Source: Neobacillus sp. WH10 (GTDB taxonomy: Bacteria > Bacillota > Bacilli > Bacillales > Cytobacillaceae). Taken from it: 64,000 nt of DNA. Of this stretch, positions 51,187-59,290 are shown piece after piece; within the stretch, counting starts at the first letter, position 1, and each line of letters opens with the position of its first letter. The notes beneath the pieces were generated by a model, which worked only from the letters and a program-made list of their open reading frames with translations, was not told the origin of the DNA and made no database searches. Where the stretch lies: positions 5,084,001-5,148,000 of the forward strand of contig NZ_CP126110.1 of assembly GCF_030123405.1 (NCBI RefSeq). Reading direction: 5' to 3'. The position numbers and the translations under genes were made by a program.

Positions 51187-52498
51187 GTTGGTATTTCCTC
51201 CTATATATAACGTTAAATATAACGATCGACAATATGCCTTTTATGAAAGAAGATATCGCGATACTCCACCAAATTCCGTTTAATCCGAAAATAGGAATAA
51301 GGAGTAGTGCTAAAGGTATTCGCATAAGGGTAAATACAATGGAAATAGCTGATGGGATTTTAGGCAAACCTATGCCCGTGTAAACCCCATTGCAGATAAT
51401 CTCCATAGCCATAAATATTTGAGATAAGCCTATAATTTTTAAATATGATGATGTAATAGCGATAGTCTCTGTATCGTTTGTAAATAGTTGAGCTAATTGC
51501 TCAGATAAGAAGAAAAAGATTACGCTAGTGAGAAGGGCATATAAAATGCCTAAAAGTAAACTTACACGATAACCTTTTAGTATTCTAAGATATTTTTTTG
51601 CTCCGAAATTTTGACCGATAAAGCTACCTACTGCACCATTTAAGCTACCCATTACAATAAAAGTAACAGATTCAATTTGAAGACCAATTTTTTGTGCAGC
51701 AACTGCATCTGTTCCGTAAGAAGCAATATATTTAGCTAAAATAATGTTTATTACGGTGAAAAGCACTCGTTGTGTTGACATTGGAATACCCAGTTTTATT
51801 ATTTCTAATGCCTTATGGTAACTTAATAGAATAATGTTCTTTTGAAATAATACATTTCTGGCGAGATATACAAATAAAATAAACATAAGTACTTGTGCTA
51901 TTAACGTGGCAATGGCGGCTCCAATTACTCCCCATTCCAATGTATAGATGAAAATTGGATCAAGAATGATATTGAGTAAAAGCCCAAAAGCACTGATATA
52001 GAAGCTCTGTTTATTGTTTCCGAAACTGCTAAACATTCGAATGAAGAATGTGTTGAAATAAGAAAAAAGCAGCATAAATCCAGATACAGCTAAGAATTGA
52101 TAGGCATTGGATTGAACGGTATCATTCTGTAAGTTCAAAAAGTCTAAAAGTTGGTTTCCGAAGAATAAGAATCCAAATATCGTTATAATTCCTATGAGAA
52201 AGTTCAAAAGTAGGGAAATCCCGATATACGAGGTACTTTCTATATCATTTTTACTTCCCATTGCATGAGCAATTTTTATACCTCCACCAACAACTATCAT
52301 TGCTTGAATCGAATATCCTAAGTTAATAAAAAAACTTGCAGATCCCACCGATGCGATAGCATCAGGCCCAAGTCCGCCAACAAAGAGCATATCAATAAAG
52401 TTATACAAGAATTGGAGTAAGGAACTTCCTATTAACGGAATAGATAGAAGGGAGATAACTGAAAGTTCTTTCCCAGAAGTCAAATCAATTTTTCTCAT
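51176..52498 (-). CDS. MATE-family multidrug efflux transporter
   Basis: 440 residues with twelve hydrophobic segments in two homologous halves. It starts at MRKIDLTSGKELSVISLLSI (52498), where AGGGGAATACAC precedes the ATG. MATE landmarks are PLIGSSLLQFLYNFIDMLFV and GLGPDAIASVG in the first half, and GAVGSFIGQNFGAKKY in the loop starting the second. It couples Na+ or H+ entry to export. Pairing with gshAB suggests export of glutathione conjugates or of an agent that glutathione also counters (inference). The promoter is overlapped by a perfect palindrome. Confidence 0.9.
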   Translation of the reverse strand: MRKIDLTSGKELSVISLLSIPLIGSSLLQFLYNFIDMLFVGGLGPDAIASVGSASFFINLGYSIQAMIVVGGGIKIAHAMGSKNDIESTSYIGISLLLNFLIGIITIFGFLFFGNQLLDFLNLQNDTVQSNAYQFLAVSGFMLLFSYFNTFFIRMFSSFGNNKQSFYISAFGLLLNIILDPIFIYTLEWGVIGAAIATLIAQVLMFILFVYLARNVLFQKNIILLSYHKALEIIKLGIPMSTQRVLFTVINIILAKYIASYGTDAVAAQKIGLQIESVTFIVMGSLNGAVGSFIGQNFGAKKYLRILKGYRVSLLLGILYALLTSVIFFFLSEQLAQLFTNDTETIAITSSYLKIIGLSQIFMAMEIICNGVYTGIGLPKIPSAISIVFTLMRIPLALLLIPIFGLNGIWWSIAISSFIKGILSIVIFNVIYRRKYQHEI

Positions 52499-52534
52499 GT
52501 GTATTCCCCTAACCATGAAATATAAAAAAGAATT

Positions 52535-52590
52535 TATATAATTAATTACTTATATTATAGAGGATTACTTGCAAATTGCAAGTAATTGTT
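52535..52590 (-). promoter_or_regulatory. MATE-gshAB promoter with perfect 23-bp palindrome
   Basis: On the minus strand TTGCAA (52581-52576) and TATAAT (52559-52554) are spaced by 16 bases, a good sigma-A promoter. ATTACTTGCAA-A-TTGCAAGTAAT (52564-52586) is a perfect palindrome covering the -35 box and spacer, the expected place for a repressor. The MarR gene on the other side is the obvious candidate. Confidence 0.8.
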
Positions 52591-52658
52591 TTATATTCAA
52601 AATAATAATTGTAACTTATAAGGGTTTTACAACGTACTAAGATAAGAGGTGATATGTA

Positions 52659-53111
52659 GTGGAACAAAATTTACGAGAACTTTTCCAAGTCTTTAGTCGA
52701 CGTTTTGGCTTTTTAAATAAAGATTGCTGTCAGGCATGTGGTCACAATATTTCTCTTGTACAGAGTCATATTCTATATGAGGTTGAACATCAGAACCATC
52801 CTTCCATGCAACAAGTGGCGGAAAGATTAGGCACAGATATTACAACTTTTAGCAGACAGGTACAATCTTTAATTAAAATAAATTTAATTTCTAAAACACC
52901 TGATCCAAAGGATCGAAGAATTTCCATTTTATCACTTACAGAGGAAGGGAAAGAAGTAGCAGAAAACATTAATCAACAAATGAATCAGTATTTAGATGAT
53001 GTTTTCTCTAATATGAGTAAAGAAGAGAAAGAGATGGTTGTTCGTTCTATTCAGTTACTAAATAAAAGTATGCAAAAAACAAGTAAATGTTGTACTACCC
53101 CATTAGGATAA
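52659..53111 (+). CDS. MarR-family regulator with cysteine clusters
   Basis: 150 residues from a GTG start behind AAGAGGTGATATGTA. The winged helix is clear: MQQVAERLGTDITTFSRQVQ near 50-69, and the wing DPKDRRISILSLTEEGKEV near 82-100. Unusually, it carries Cys23-Cys24-x-x-Cys27 before the first long helix and Cys144-Cys145 near the end, so thiol oxidation or binding of a thiophilic metal or metalloid could release it from DNA. It is divergent from MATE-gshAB and faces a palindromic operator. Confidence 0.92.
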   Translation: MEQNLRELFQVFSRRFGFLNKDCCQACGHNISLVQSHILYEVEHQNHPSMQQVAERLGTDITTFSRQVQSLIKINLISKTPDPKDRRISILSLTEEGKEVAENINQQMNQYLDDVFSNMSKEEKEMVVRSIQLLNKSMQKTSKCCTTPLG

Positions 53112-53156
53112 TATAATGTTGGTTAATATTTGCACAAGTATTTGAGGGGGATTGGC

Positions 53157-53240
53157 GTGAATAATAAAATAATAAGCGAGTCCCCTACACATACACTAAA
53201 CTGTATTACTTGGTCTGATTTGAAGAGTCAATTGGAATAG
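53157..53240 (+). CDS. Possible 27-residue small protein after the MarR gene
   Basis: A GTG start at 53157 stands six bases after GAGGGGG, a strong site. The product reads MNNKIISESPTHTLNCITWS and DLKSQLE. It may be a small cotranscribed protein or the surviving 5' end of a truncated gene. A second 45-codon frame (53289-53426) lacks a ribosome site. Confidence 0.35.
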   Translation: MNNKIISESPTHTLNCITWSDLKSQLE

Positions 53241-53426
53241 AGACTACTTTAAATTCAATTGACTTATGAAATATATAAATTGTAAAAAATGGCACTCAAA
53301 GAGGGTGATTATTCAATTAGAGATAATAGTTTTATTAAGCTACTTTGTGAACAATTACACTTAACCTATAAGGGTGCTTTAGTTGAACATAGGATTACTT
53401 CAGCTAAAATTCGGAAACATAGTTAA

Positions 53427-53620
53427 CGACTTTTTTATAATGTACCCAGTTTGTTTTATTACAATTATTACATTGAGTAAACAACTTTTATTAATTAGAT
53501 AAAAACTTAGATATTATCGTAGTCGGGGTTTACATTTGTTGTAAAAAACGACTTTTTTTCAAACAACAGATATTATTATTGTTGAAAAAAATCGTTTACT
53601 TGATAAAAAAGTAATTTACT
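53427..53620. repeat. Dispersed repeat R3, second copy
   Basis: Counterpart of 48366-48560. It contains TTGTTTTATTACAATTATTA and a hairpin made of TTGTTGTAAAAAACGACTTT and its partner AATCGTTT...AACAA. The two copies flank the gshAB-MATE-MarR block, about 5 kb apart in the same orientation. Otherwise 53241-53802 holds no gene I can support. Confidence 0.7.
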
Positions 53621-53802
53621 GATGTCCTCTATTTTTTCAATAGGGGGCATTTTTATTTTGTATCTTAATTCTTTGTGTTATTCAGCAATCTATCCAGGGA
53701 GAATCCTGAGATTGTGAAGTTTTGTACTTAAACTAACATGGCAGTTTAGTTCAATAAAATATATAGTATGATGGTAAGTAAATGAGAAAAGAGGTTGAAC
53801 AA

Positions 53803-54219
53803 ATGGCAGTCGGTTTTCAGTTTGATTGTTTCTTTTATCAGGTAGGACACGGTGATTTCCTTCATTCTTTCTTTTCAACAATTAGTTATCATTTAGAACC
53901 AGATGGTTGGGGAACAAAATACCCTAAACTATTGAAAGACTTATATTATAAAAAACTAAAATATATGGATATACCCAAAGCAATCAAAGAAACCGAGGAA
54001 ATTCGGGCTAAACTTGTTAATTTTTCTCCTTCTCAAGTTGTTTGGGATATTGACGATTTAACTGCCCAACCTCCTTGGGGGAATAGGGTAAGTGAACAAA
54101 TAACAAATTTATCTCAATATTTTAAGACTAGTGATGGTCGTGATTTATTTGATTTATTACTTATATCATTAAATGGAGCTTATGACGATAAGTTTGATTT
54201 AGAAATTCGCTCTTTATAA
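53803..54219 (+). CDS. Imm70-family immunity protein (orphan)
   Basis: 138 residues from the ATG at 53803 with GAAAAGAGG upstream. Text such as AVGFQFDCFFYQVGHGDFLH, SFFSTISYHLEPDGWG, VVWDIDDLTAQPPWG and TNLSQYFKTSDGRDLFDLLL matches the Imm70 family, small cytoplasmic proteins that neutralise polymorphic toxins delivered by neighbours. No toxin gene with an LXG or WXG domain is near, so it protects against foreign toxins or is a leftover of a lost toxin locus. It lies between dispersed repeats. Confidence 0.8.
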   Translation: MAVGFQFDCFFYQVGHGDFLHSFFSTISYHLEPDGWGTKYPKLLKDLYYKKLKYMDIPKAIKETEEIRAKLVNFSPSQVVWDIDDLTAQPPWGNRVSEQITNLSQYFKTSDGRDLFDLLLISLNGAYDDKFDLEIRSL

Positions 54220-54465
54220 TGTTATTAAACTACCATGAAAATAGGTTTCGTTAAAAATAGAAAAATGACATTACTTAAGAAGACCCTACTCAATCGTTAA
54301 AAAAAGAGGAGAGTATTAATTAATAAGCTATGGATTAGGGTCGACTGGATTAAGGTCTGTATCAGTATTGACACTTCCTATCCATTTTCATTCTCTGTGG
54401 TGCAGCTCTGCTGCATGGATGGCTAACGGGTAGCTTTAGTTGAAGAAGAAAATATAATAAATAAA

Positions 54466-54604
54466 AAATAAGCACGGTCATTTGACTGTGCTTATTTACT
54501 TGCATACAAATAACTCTGTACTAATTACGATGTCATTTTGTGTGCGATTTAACTTGTAATTTCCCCAACTATTTTAAGATTTGTACTTCAAAACAGAACG
54601 AGTT
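54466..54604. repeat. Dispersed repeat R2, second copy, starting with a hairpin
   Basis: The hairpin AAATAAGCAC/GTGCTTATTT and the following 110 bases match 37971-38106. Compared with that copy, both arms of the stem have changed together (AAATTAGCAC there, AAATAAGCAC here). Most of 54220-54664 is otherwise empty, apart from an R4-type piece near 54420. Confidence 0.8.
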
Positions 54605-54664
54605 AGCCGTAGCAGCCTTGCCTTTTCTTTTTGTTTTACGAGTCACACAATCACTATATTGTAA

Positions 54665-55663
54665 CTAAGCTTCATTAAAGAGCGCAGTATTGGCGTATAA
54701 CGATGAGGCTCCGCCAGAGTGCACAAATAGGATGTTATCGTCCGGCTTAAAGGTGGATTTTTGGATTAAATCAATGAGTCCCGCTGCTGCTTTACCTGTA
54801 TACACTGGATCCAGCAAAATCCCTTCTGTTCTTGCCATGAGCTTGACAGCTTCTACCATTTCAGGCGTAGGTAAAGCGTAGCCTGGTCCGACATACTCAT
54901 CAAAACACGTAACAGCCTCACGTGGGATTGAATTTGGAATACCAATGTGTGCAGATGTTTCTTTAACAAGCTGAAAAACTTTCTCTTCTTGTTCCGCTTT
55001 TCCTCTGCTTACGTTTATTCCGATTACCGGTATTTTGCTTTGATTTCCATAAAAGCCTGTAACCAAGCCTGCATGCATTCCCCCGCTACCACTTACACAT
55101 ACGACCGCATTTATATTAACTCCTTGATCAAAGGACTGCGCCAAAATCTCTTGAGCACAAGCAGCATATCCCGTTGCGCCAATGACATTTGATCCCCCAA
55201 CCGGAATGATATAAGGTTTAGATCCTTTATACGTAACTTCTTTAGCTACTTTCTCCATTTCTTCCATCAAGTCCGTCCCATTAGGCACGATCTTGACTTT
55301 TTCAGCACCCAGTAAATGATACAGAAAATAGTTACCATTAAAATCTGGCTCAGAATTTGTTAGACCTTCTTCTAATACAAGAATACACTTCATTTTCTCT
55401 TTAACGGCAGCGGCCAGTGTTAAGCGGCAATGATTTGATTGAATACCTCCACATGTAATTAATGTATCCGCTCCTTTGTCTAATGCATCGGCAACAAGGA
55501 ACTCTAGTTTTCTTGTTTTATTTCCACCAGCCGTCAGCCCAAGTAAGTCATCTCGTTTAATATAAATGGAAGGGCCCCCAAGAACTTCAGAGAAATGATG
55601 TAATTTCTCAATGGGAGTATATGTTGGTGTATATCGCTTTCTGGGGAATTGTGCTAAATTCAT
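54665..55663 (-). CDS. dcyD: D-cysteine desulfhydrase / ACC deaminase family PLP enzyme
   Basis: 332 residues, the usual length. The PLP lysine is Lys49 in TAGGNKTRKLEF, the phosphate-binding part includes TCGGIQSNHCRLTL near 70, and CVSGSGGMHAGLVTGF near 193 is the glycine loop. The catalytic region IHSGGASSLYA-like FVHSGGASSLYA closes the protein. It breaks D-cysteine into pyruvate, sulphide and ammonia; 1-aminocyclopropane-1-carboxylate deaminase is the main alternative in this fold. AGGAGGAG precedes the ATG. A ridA fragment lies just upstream. Confidence 0.85.
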   Translation of the reverse strand: MNLAQFPRKRYTPTYTPIEKLHHFSEVLGGPSIYIKRDDLLGLTAGGNKTRKLEFLVADALDKGADTLITCGGIQSNHCRLTLAAAVKEKMKCILVLEEGLTNSEPDFNGNYFLYHLLGAEKVKIVPNGTDLMEEMEKVAKEVTYKGSKPYIIPVGGSNVIGATGYAACAQEILAQSFDQGVNINAVVCVSGSGGMHAGLVTGFYGNQSKIPVIGINVSRGKAEQEEKVFQLVKETSAHIGIPNSIPREAVTCFDEYVGPGYALPTPEMVEAVKLMARTEGILLDPVYTGKAAAGLIDLIQKSTFKPDDNILFVHSGGASSLYANTALFNEA

Positions 55664-55752
55664 ATTATTTCTCCTCCTGTAATCTCTGTTTTAAGACTAG
55701 CCTGATGAGAAAAGAGAATATCAATCTGACGTTCTCTTTTCAATAATTATGA

Positions 55753-55816
55753 TTAAATCATAGCAAACGCTTCGATTTCAATCAAAGCATCTTTAGGTAA
55801 ACAAGCAAAGCCAAGG
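55753..55816 (-). pseudogene. C-terminal end of a RidA-family gene
   Basis: The minus strand reads LGFACLPKDALIEIEAFAMI with a stop at 55753. LPKDALxEIEAxA is the conserved end of RidA/YjgF proteins, which detoxify the enamine intermediates released by PLP lyases. Only about 20 codons remain. Such a gene commonly precedes D-cysteine desulfhydrase, so the operon has lost its first gene. Confidence 0.65.
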
Positions 55817-55959
55817 AAGAGCCGTTATTGTTAAGCTAACGAGGCAGAGTAATTGAAAAAAGAACAAGAAGTTATCGATACTGATAAGCCACTTGTTCTT
55901 CATTTTCTATATTTAGGTTTCTATAATGGACATAAAGCCTCAATAATGTACTAATCAAA

Positions 55960-56412
55960 TTATAGCGGTTTTACAGGTACACATATTTCGCAATAATCAT
56001 TGTTAATCATTTCACCCGTGTATCTTTCTAAAATCGGTTTGTTGTCAATTTGATATCCACTATTGTGTAAAGCTGGAAAAATTTCAGCCCATGCTTTTTG
56101 AATATCTTCTGCTGTATGTTTGACTTTCCAAATAACATATTTTCCACCAGAAAGTTCACCTTCGTAAATTGAATCATCAATTTGATAATCCTTTGAAATC
56201 ACAATACAAGCATCATATCTACAGTTATCAGGAAATGTTGTTTCAGGGTTATCTTGCGGAATTCCAAGTATTATTGCCGATTTAACAAGATTTTTCTCCT
56301 TAGCCCATTTCTTTAACTTTTCCATTGCTTGAATGTTAGCAGGACCATATGGACCAACTTGTCGCACATATGCAATGCGATATTTGGGAAGAGTTTCGAC
56401 TTTAATATTCAT
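55960..56412 (-). CDS. GyrI-like / AraC effector-binding domain protein
   Basis: 150 residues, a stand-alone effector-binding domain of the GyrI/SOUL-like fold. The start MNIKVETLPKYRIAYVRQVG is characteristic (IAYVR-VGPYG), followed by the conserved IILGIPQDNPETTFPDNCRYDACIV near 45-70 and FPALHNSGYQIDNKPILERY near the end. Family members bind small hydrophobic molecules, and some protect DNA gyrase. No DNA-binding domain is attached. Confidence 0.88.
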   Translation of the reverse strand: MNIKVETLPKYRIAYVRQVGPYGPANIQAMEKLKKWAKEKNLVKSAIILGIPQDNPETTFPDNCRYDACIVISKDYQIDDSIYEGELSGGKYVIWKVKHTAEDIQKAWAEIFPALHNSGYQIDNKPILERYTGEMINNDYCEICVPVKPL

Positions 56413-56626
56413 AGTTTCTTTTTCCTTTCTCCATTATTATTTACTATATTTCGAATGCTATTATGCTATAAAAATATAATCAATTATTTTTTTAAAATTG
56501 ATAATTTTCTTATTGAATAAACGAGAGCTTTTCTTAAAAAGGAGCTCTTAATTACTCAAATCTCTAGGTCGATTAAAAAGTAGGGATTTTTCTTGAATTA
56601 ATTCATCCAGTTTTCTTCACATAGAA

Positions 56627-56664
56627 AAGGCTGCCCCATTTTTTCAATTGGGTGCAGCCCTTTT
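56627..56664. terminator. Terminator of the GNAT gene
   Basis: AAGGCTGCCCCAT pairs with the complementary TGGGTGCAGCCCTT (small mismatch) and is flanked by A and T runs. It touches the GNAT stop codon at 56665. Confidence 0.75.
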
Positions 56665-57171
56665 TCAACTTAAATTCATTTCATAATAAGGCTCTTCCTG
56701 ATTTGTATCATCAAACCATTTCATACCTTTATACTCAAACCCGATTTTTTCTAAAATTTTCAGTGAACCAATATTTTTCGGATCAGCTGATGCGTAAATA
56801 TTCATTACTCTTGGATGTTTTTTTGCAAAATCAACACATGCTCCTGCAGCCTCTGTTGCATAGCCTTTCCCCCATGCGGATTTAGCAAAATGGTAAATCA
56901 ATTCAACTGTCTCCTGTGTCGTTCTTACATTAAATCCTGCTGCGCCGACAATCCTTCCTGACTCCTTTTCTATAACCGCATAAACCGAGAGACCTTTTGT
57001 CTCGTGGCAAGATGCATATGCTTCTAGCGCTTTATCTAGATGCTCGTGAGGAATAGCACCGGAGCAATGCTCCATAACTTCCTCATTTCCCCAAAATGCC
57101 TTTACATCCTCCACATCGTTTTTTTCAAAAACCCTCAACAGCAGCCGTTCCGTTTCAGCAATCACATTCAT
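56665..57171 (-). CDS. GNAT-family N-acetyltransferase (RimJ-like)
   Basis: 168 residues. The opening IAETERLLLRVFEKNDVEDV and the acetyl-CoA loop AKSAWGKGYATEAAGACVDF (pattern R/Q-x-x-G-x-G/A near 108-118) define the RimJ/RimL subgroup. The final LEKIGFEYKGMKWFDDTNQE with a Tyr-rich end matches small-molecule or protein N-acetyltransferases. No linked gene suggests the substrate. Confidence 0.9.
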   Translation of the reverse strand: MNVIAETERLLLRVFEKNDVEDVKAFWGNEEVMEHCSGAIPHEHLDKALEAYASCHETKGLSVYAVIEKESGRIVGAAGFNVRTTQETVELIYHFAKSAWGKGYATEAAGACVDFAKKHPRVMNIYASADPKNIGSLKILEKIGFEYKGMKWFDDTNQEEPYYEMNLS

Positions 57172-57514
57172 ATTGCCCCCCCCTTTTCCTCCGTTTTAAA
57201 TTCTTTAACCTTCGGGTGAATTGTTTTTTCCACTAACCTGACCTTTAACTCGATAAGAAAAACGCCTGCCGAAGCAGCCCTTCTGTTAAACTCTAGCACC
57301 TGTTACTTTAAGTGCAATTCTTTACAATCTGTTTAGATAATCTAAATATTTTCACGACAAAACATCAAAGAGTGAAACCCTGCATACGTTTTGCGCATTC
57401 CTACTTTGATTTTAAAAAAATTTAAAGATGCTCAAAAAGAAAATATTTAGTTTCACTGGGCTAAGCTGTAGCCTATATAATGTTTTGAAGAGTTAAAAGG
57501 GTGGTGTCTTCCAA
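57172..57514. other. Intergenic region without a recognised feature
   Basis: 343 bases between the GNAT gene and a small membrane protein gene read the other way. It includes both promoter zones. No hairpin with a T run and no coding frame were found. Confidence 0.4.
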
Positions 57515-57802
57515 ATGTTACTTACGGTCATTATCATCATCGCGATAATAATTATCATCTTTTGCGTTATAGACGTTGAAACGTTCCAGAATACACTTGT
57601 AAGGAACGTTGAGTTTGCAGCAAGCGGTGGAGCGCCGACAATAGATACAGCGTTAGCGGCAGCAGCAATAGAACAACAAACAGCAGCAACAGAACAACAA
57701 ACAGCACTTGTTGACCAACTAATGCTGGTTATTGATAAATATATGACTAATGAGAATAACAGAACTTTACAAACAAAAGAAAAATCCAAGTGTATGGTGT
57801 AA
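57515..57802 (+). CDS. Hypothetical small membrane protein with Ala/Gln-rich tail
   Basis: 95 residues behind GGGTGGTGTCTTCCAA. Residues 1-20 form one membrane helix rich in Ile; then an acidic-neutral stretch and a repetitive segment AAAIEQQTAATEQQTALVDQ (about 49-68), likely a coiled coil. The last residues are basic with a terminal Cys. I know no family. It could be a small scaffold or regulator of a membrane complex. Confidence 0.6.
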   Translation: MLLTVIIIIAIIIIIFCVIDVETFQNTLVRNVEFAASGGAPTIDTALAAAAIEQQTAATEQQTALVDQLMLVIDKYMTNENNRTLQTKEKSKCMV

Positions 57803-58091
57803 CCGTTGAAAATGAACGGTGACCTACAGGAACAGAAGCCCTTCCGCTTCCATATTTTCGGAATTCTAAGCTGTTCCCTACTCCATTATTAAAAAGGGAA
57901 TAGCTAGACCTGTTTCTTGTTGAGCTACTCCTCCCAAGTAGATGACCATACTTCGACAGACCTCTTATTAAGCTATCTACCCGTTAGCAAAATAAAAAAG
58001 TGTTACTGTTTAATGCAGAAACACACCCATTTGTTTATCGTCGTTTTTGCACGCGGATCGTGGAAATTTCTATTTTTCTATGAAAAACTGC
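57803..58091. other. Gap with a terminator-like hairpin
   Basis: AGCTGTTCCCT and AGGGAATAGCT (57870-57906) form an 11-base stem without a strong T run, probably ending the gene before it. A 72-codon frame here shows no family and was left out. Confidence 0.45.
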
Positions 58092-58895
58092 CTATTCGCT
58101 CATCAATCTTTCTGCCATTTCAGGAAAGTCAATAAACGGATTCCGATTTCCTTGTAATTCAAAGATGGCCAGGTTCCTATGCTTTTCATATAGGGACACT
58201 GGAAATTGCTTATGCCAATTAATTAAAACCCGCAGGTTCACATAATCTTTATTGATGATCCCTTGATACCTGGTTAAAAAATATAATGTGGCCCTTGCTA
58301 CAATTCCCTTTCCGTACTCTGGTTCAAACTTTCCTTCATCTGACTTTCCACAGCTTTCCTTAATTCCTAAAGTAAGTTTTTCCGGAACATACTCAGGAAA
58401 ATCATCATAAGGATTGTTTCCGCGTCGGCTGTTACATGCGGGTTCACAGGAAAATAAATGATGCAAATCTCCTCTCATTGGTTCTTGCTTCTTAAACCAT
58501 GACTGAGGTACCACATGTTCGCAATTTAAAGTCATTTCATCAGATAAACTAGTGATGTTCCCGCTAGTTATATGTTCAAGAATACGTATGTCCTCCTCAA
58601 TGGCAGCGAGCGGATCCATTCCTTTCCCGGAATAGATACTTTTTAGTTTCCCGTTCTCCTGAAGATCAACCCACGGATAAACATAGCGATGAGGAGCGTA
58701 ATTTAGCTTATTTCGGTGGGTTCTTTCTACTAAATGATGGATACTGTTTTTGTCAAATGAAATATTTTTATAGTATGATTGTTGAATTCCCAAATCCTTT
58801 TGTTCGTCATAGTAGCTGCGGTTATTGCAGTATTCCAAATAGGCCGCCTTTAAGTTCTCCCGTTCTTTAGCCAATAATTCCATCTGGTTCATCAT
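58092..58895 (-). CDS. Endonuclease I family nuclease (cytoplasmic-looking)
   Basis: 267 residues. The nuclease core is clear: NCEHVVPQSWFKKQEPMRGD with catalytic His127 in EHVVPQSWF, DLHHLF near 143-148, and NSRRGNNPYDDF near 155-166, all signatures of endonuclease I. Relatives such as EndA and Bacillus Bsn nuclease are secreted, but this protein has no signal peptide. The start may be either of the two first ATG codons. It degrades double-stranded DNA non-specifically; nearness to the tnpB element is probably chance. Confidence 0.88.
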   Translation of the reverse strand: MMNQMELLAKERENLKAAYLEYCNNRSYYDEQKDLGIQQSYYKNISFDKNSIHHLVERTHRNKLNYAPHRYVYPWVDLQENGKLKSIYSGKGMDPLAAIEEDIRILEHITSGNITSLSDEMTLNCEHVVPQSWFKKQEPMRGDLHHLFSCEPACNSRRGNNPYDDFPEYVPEKLTLGIKESCGKSDEGKFEPEYGKGIVARATLYFLTRYQGIINKDYVNLRVLINWHKQFPVSLYEKHRNLAIFELQGNRNPFIDFPEMAERLMSE

Positions 58896-59063
58896 AACCT
58901 CACCTCTTTAGGGATAAATAGTTTTTAAAGAACTAGAAACAGAATCAATTTTTAGCTGTTTATATTGTCCACTTACAGGATAAAATTGAAGCCAGCCCAT
59001 GATGTTATTAATAGTCTAACAATTGAAAATTTGATTTAATAGCTACTTATGGGGTGTTTTATT

Positions 59064-59290
59064 GCTTGACTTCTCCCCATGGATAAATCCAGGGGATTCT
59101 TTTTTAAACCTTCATCAAAGTCGCCTGTCAGCCGGGGCTTTCAGGTCTTACTGCTTCTCCAGTTCATTACGACATGTAGGAAAGACCACATACCGCAACC
59201 CAATCATAGGCACTACGCCACTGCCCTTTTAGCCCCAGTGTGCGTGACAATGGGAGTTAAAAGGACTCGGCGATACTTTGTATCTTCTAA
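59064..59290 (-). ncRNA. Probable omegaRNA at the right end of the tnpB element
   Basis: In IS605-group elements the guide RNA scaffold covers the 3' end of tnpB and the right-end hairpin. Here the same layout is present: GC-rich pairs (CCCCGGCT near 59130, GAATCCCC near 59096) downstream of the tnpB stop, ending at AGTCAA. The guide would be the flanking sequence beginning near 59063 on the minus strand. The placement follows the known family arrangement; boundaries are approximate. Confidence 0.5.

Noticed and set aside
53289..53426. 45-codon frame starting MALKEGDYS
   Set aside because: No ribosome site, and its middle part is an R4-type repeat piece, so the frame is probably chance.
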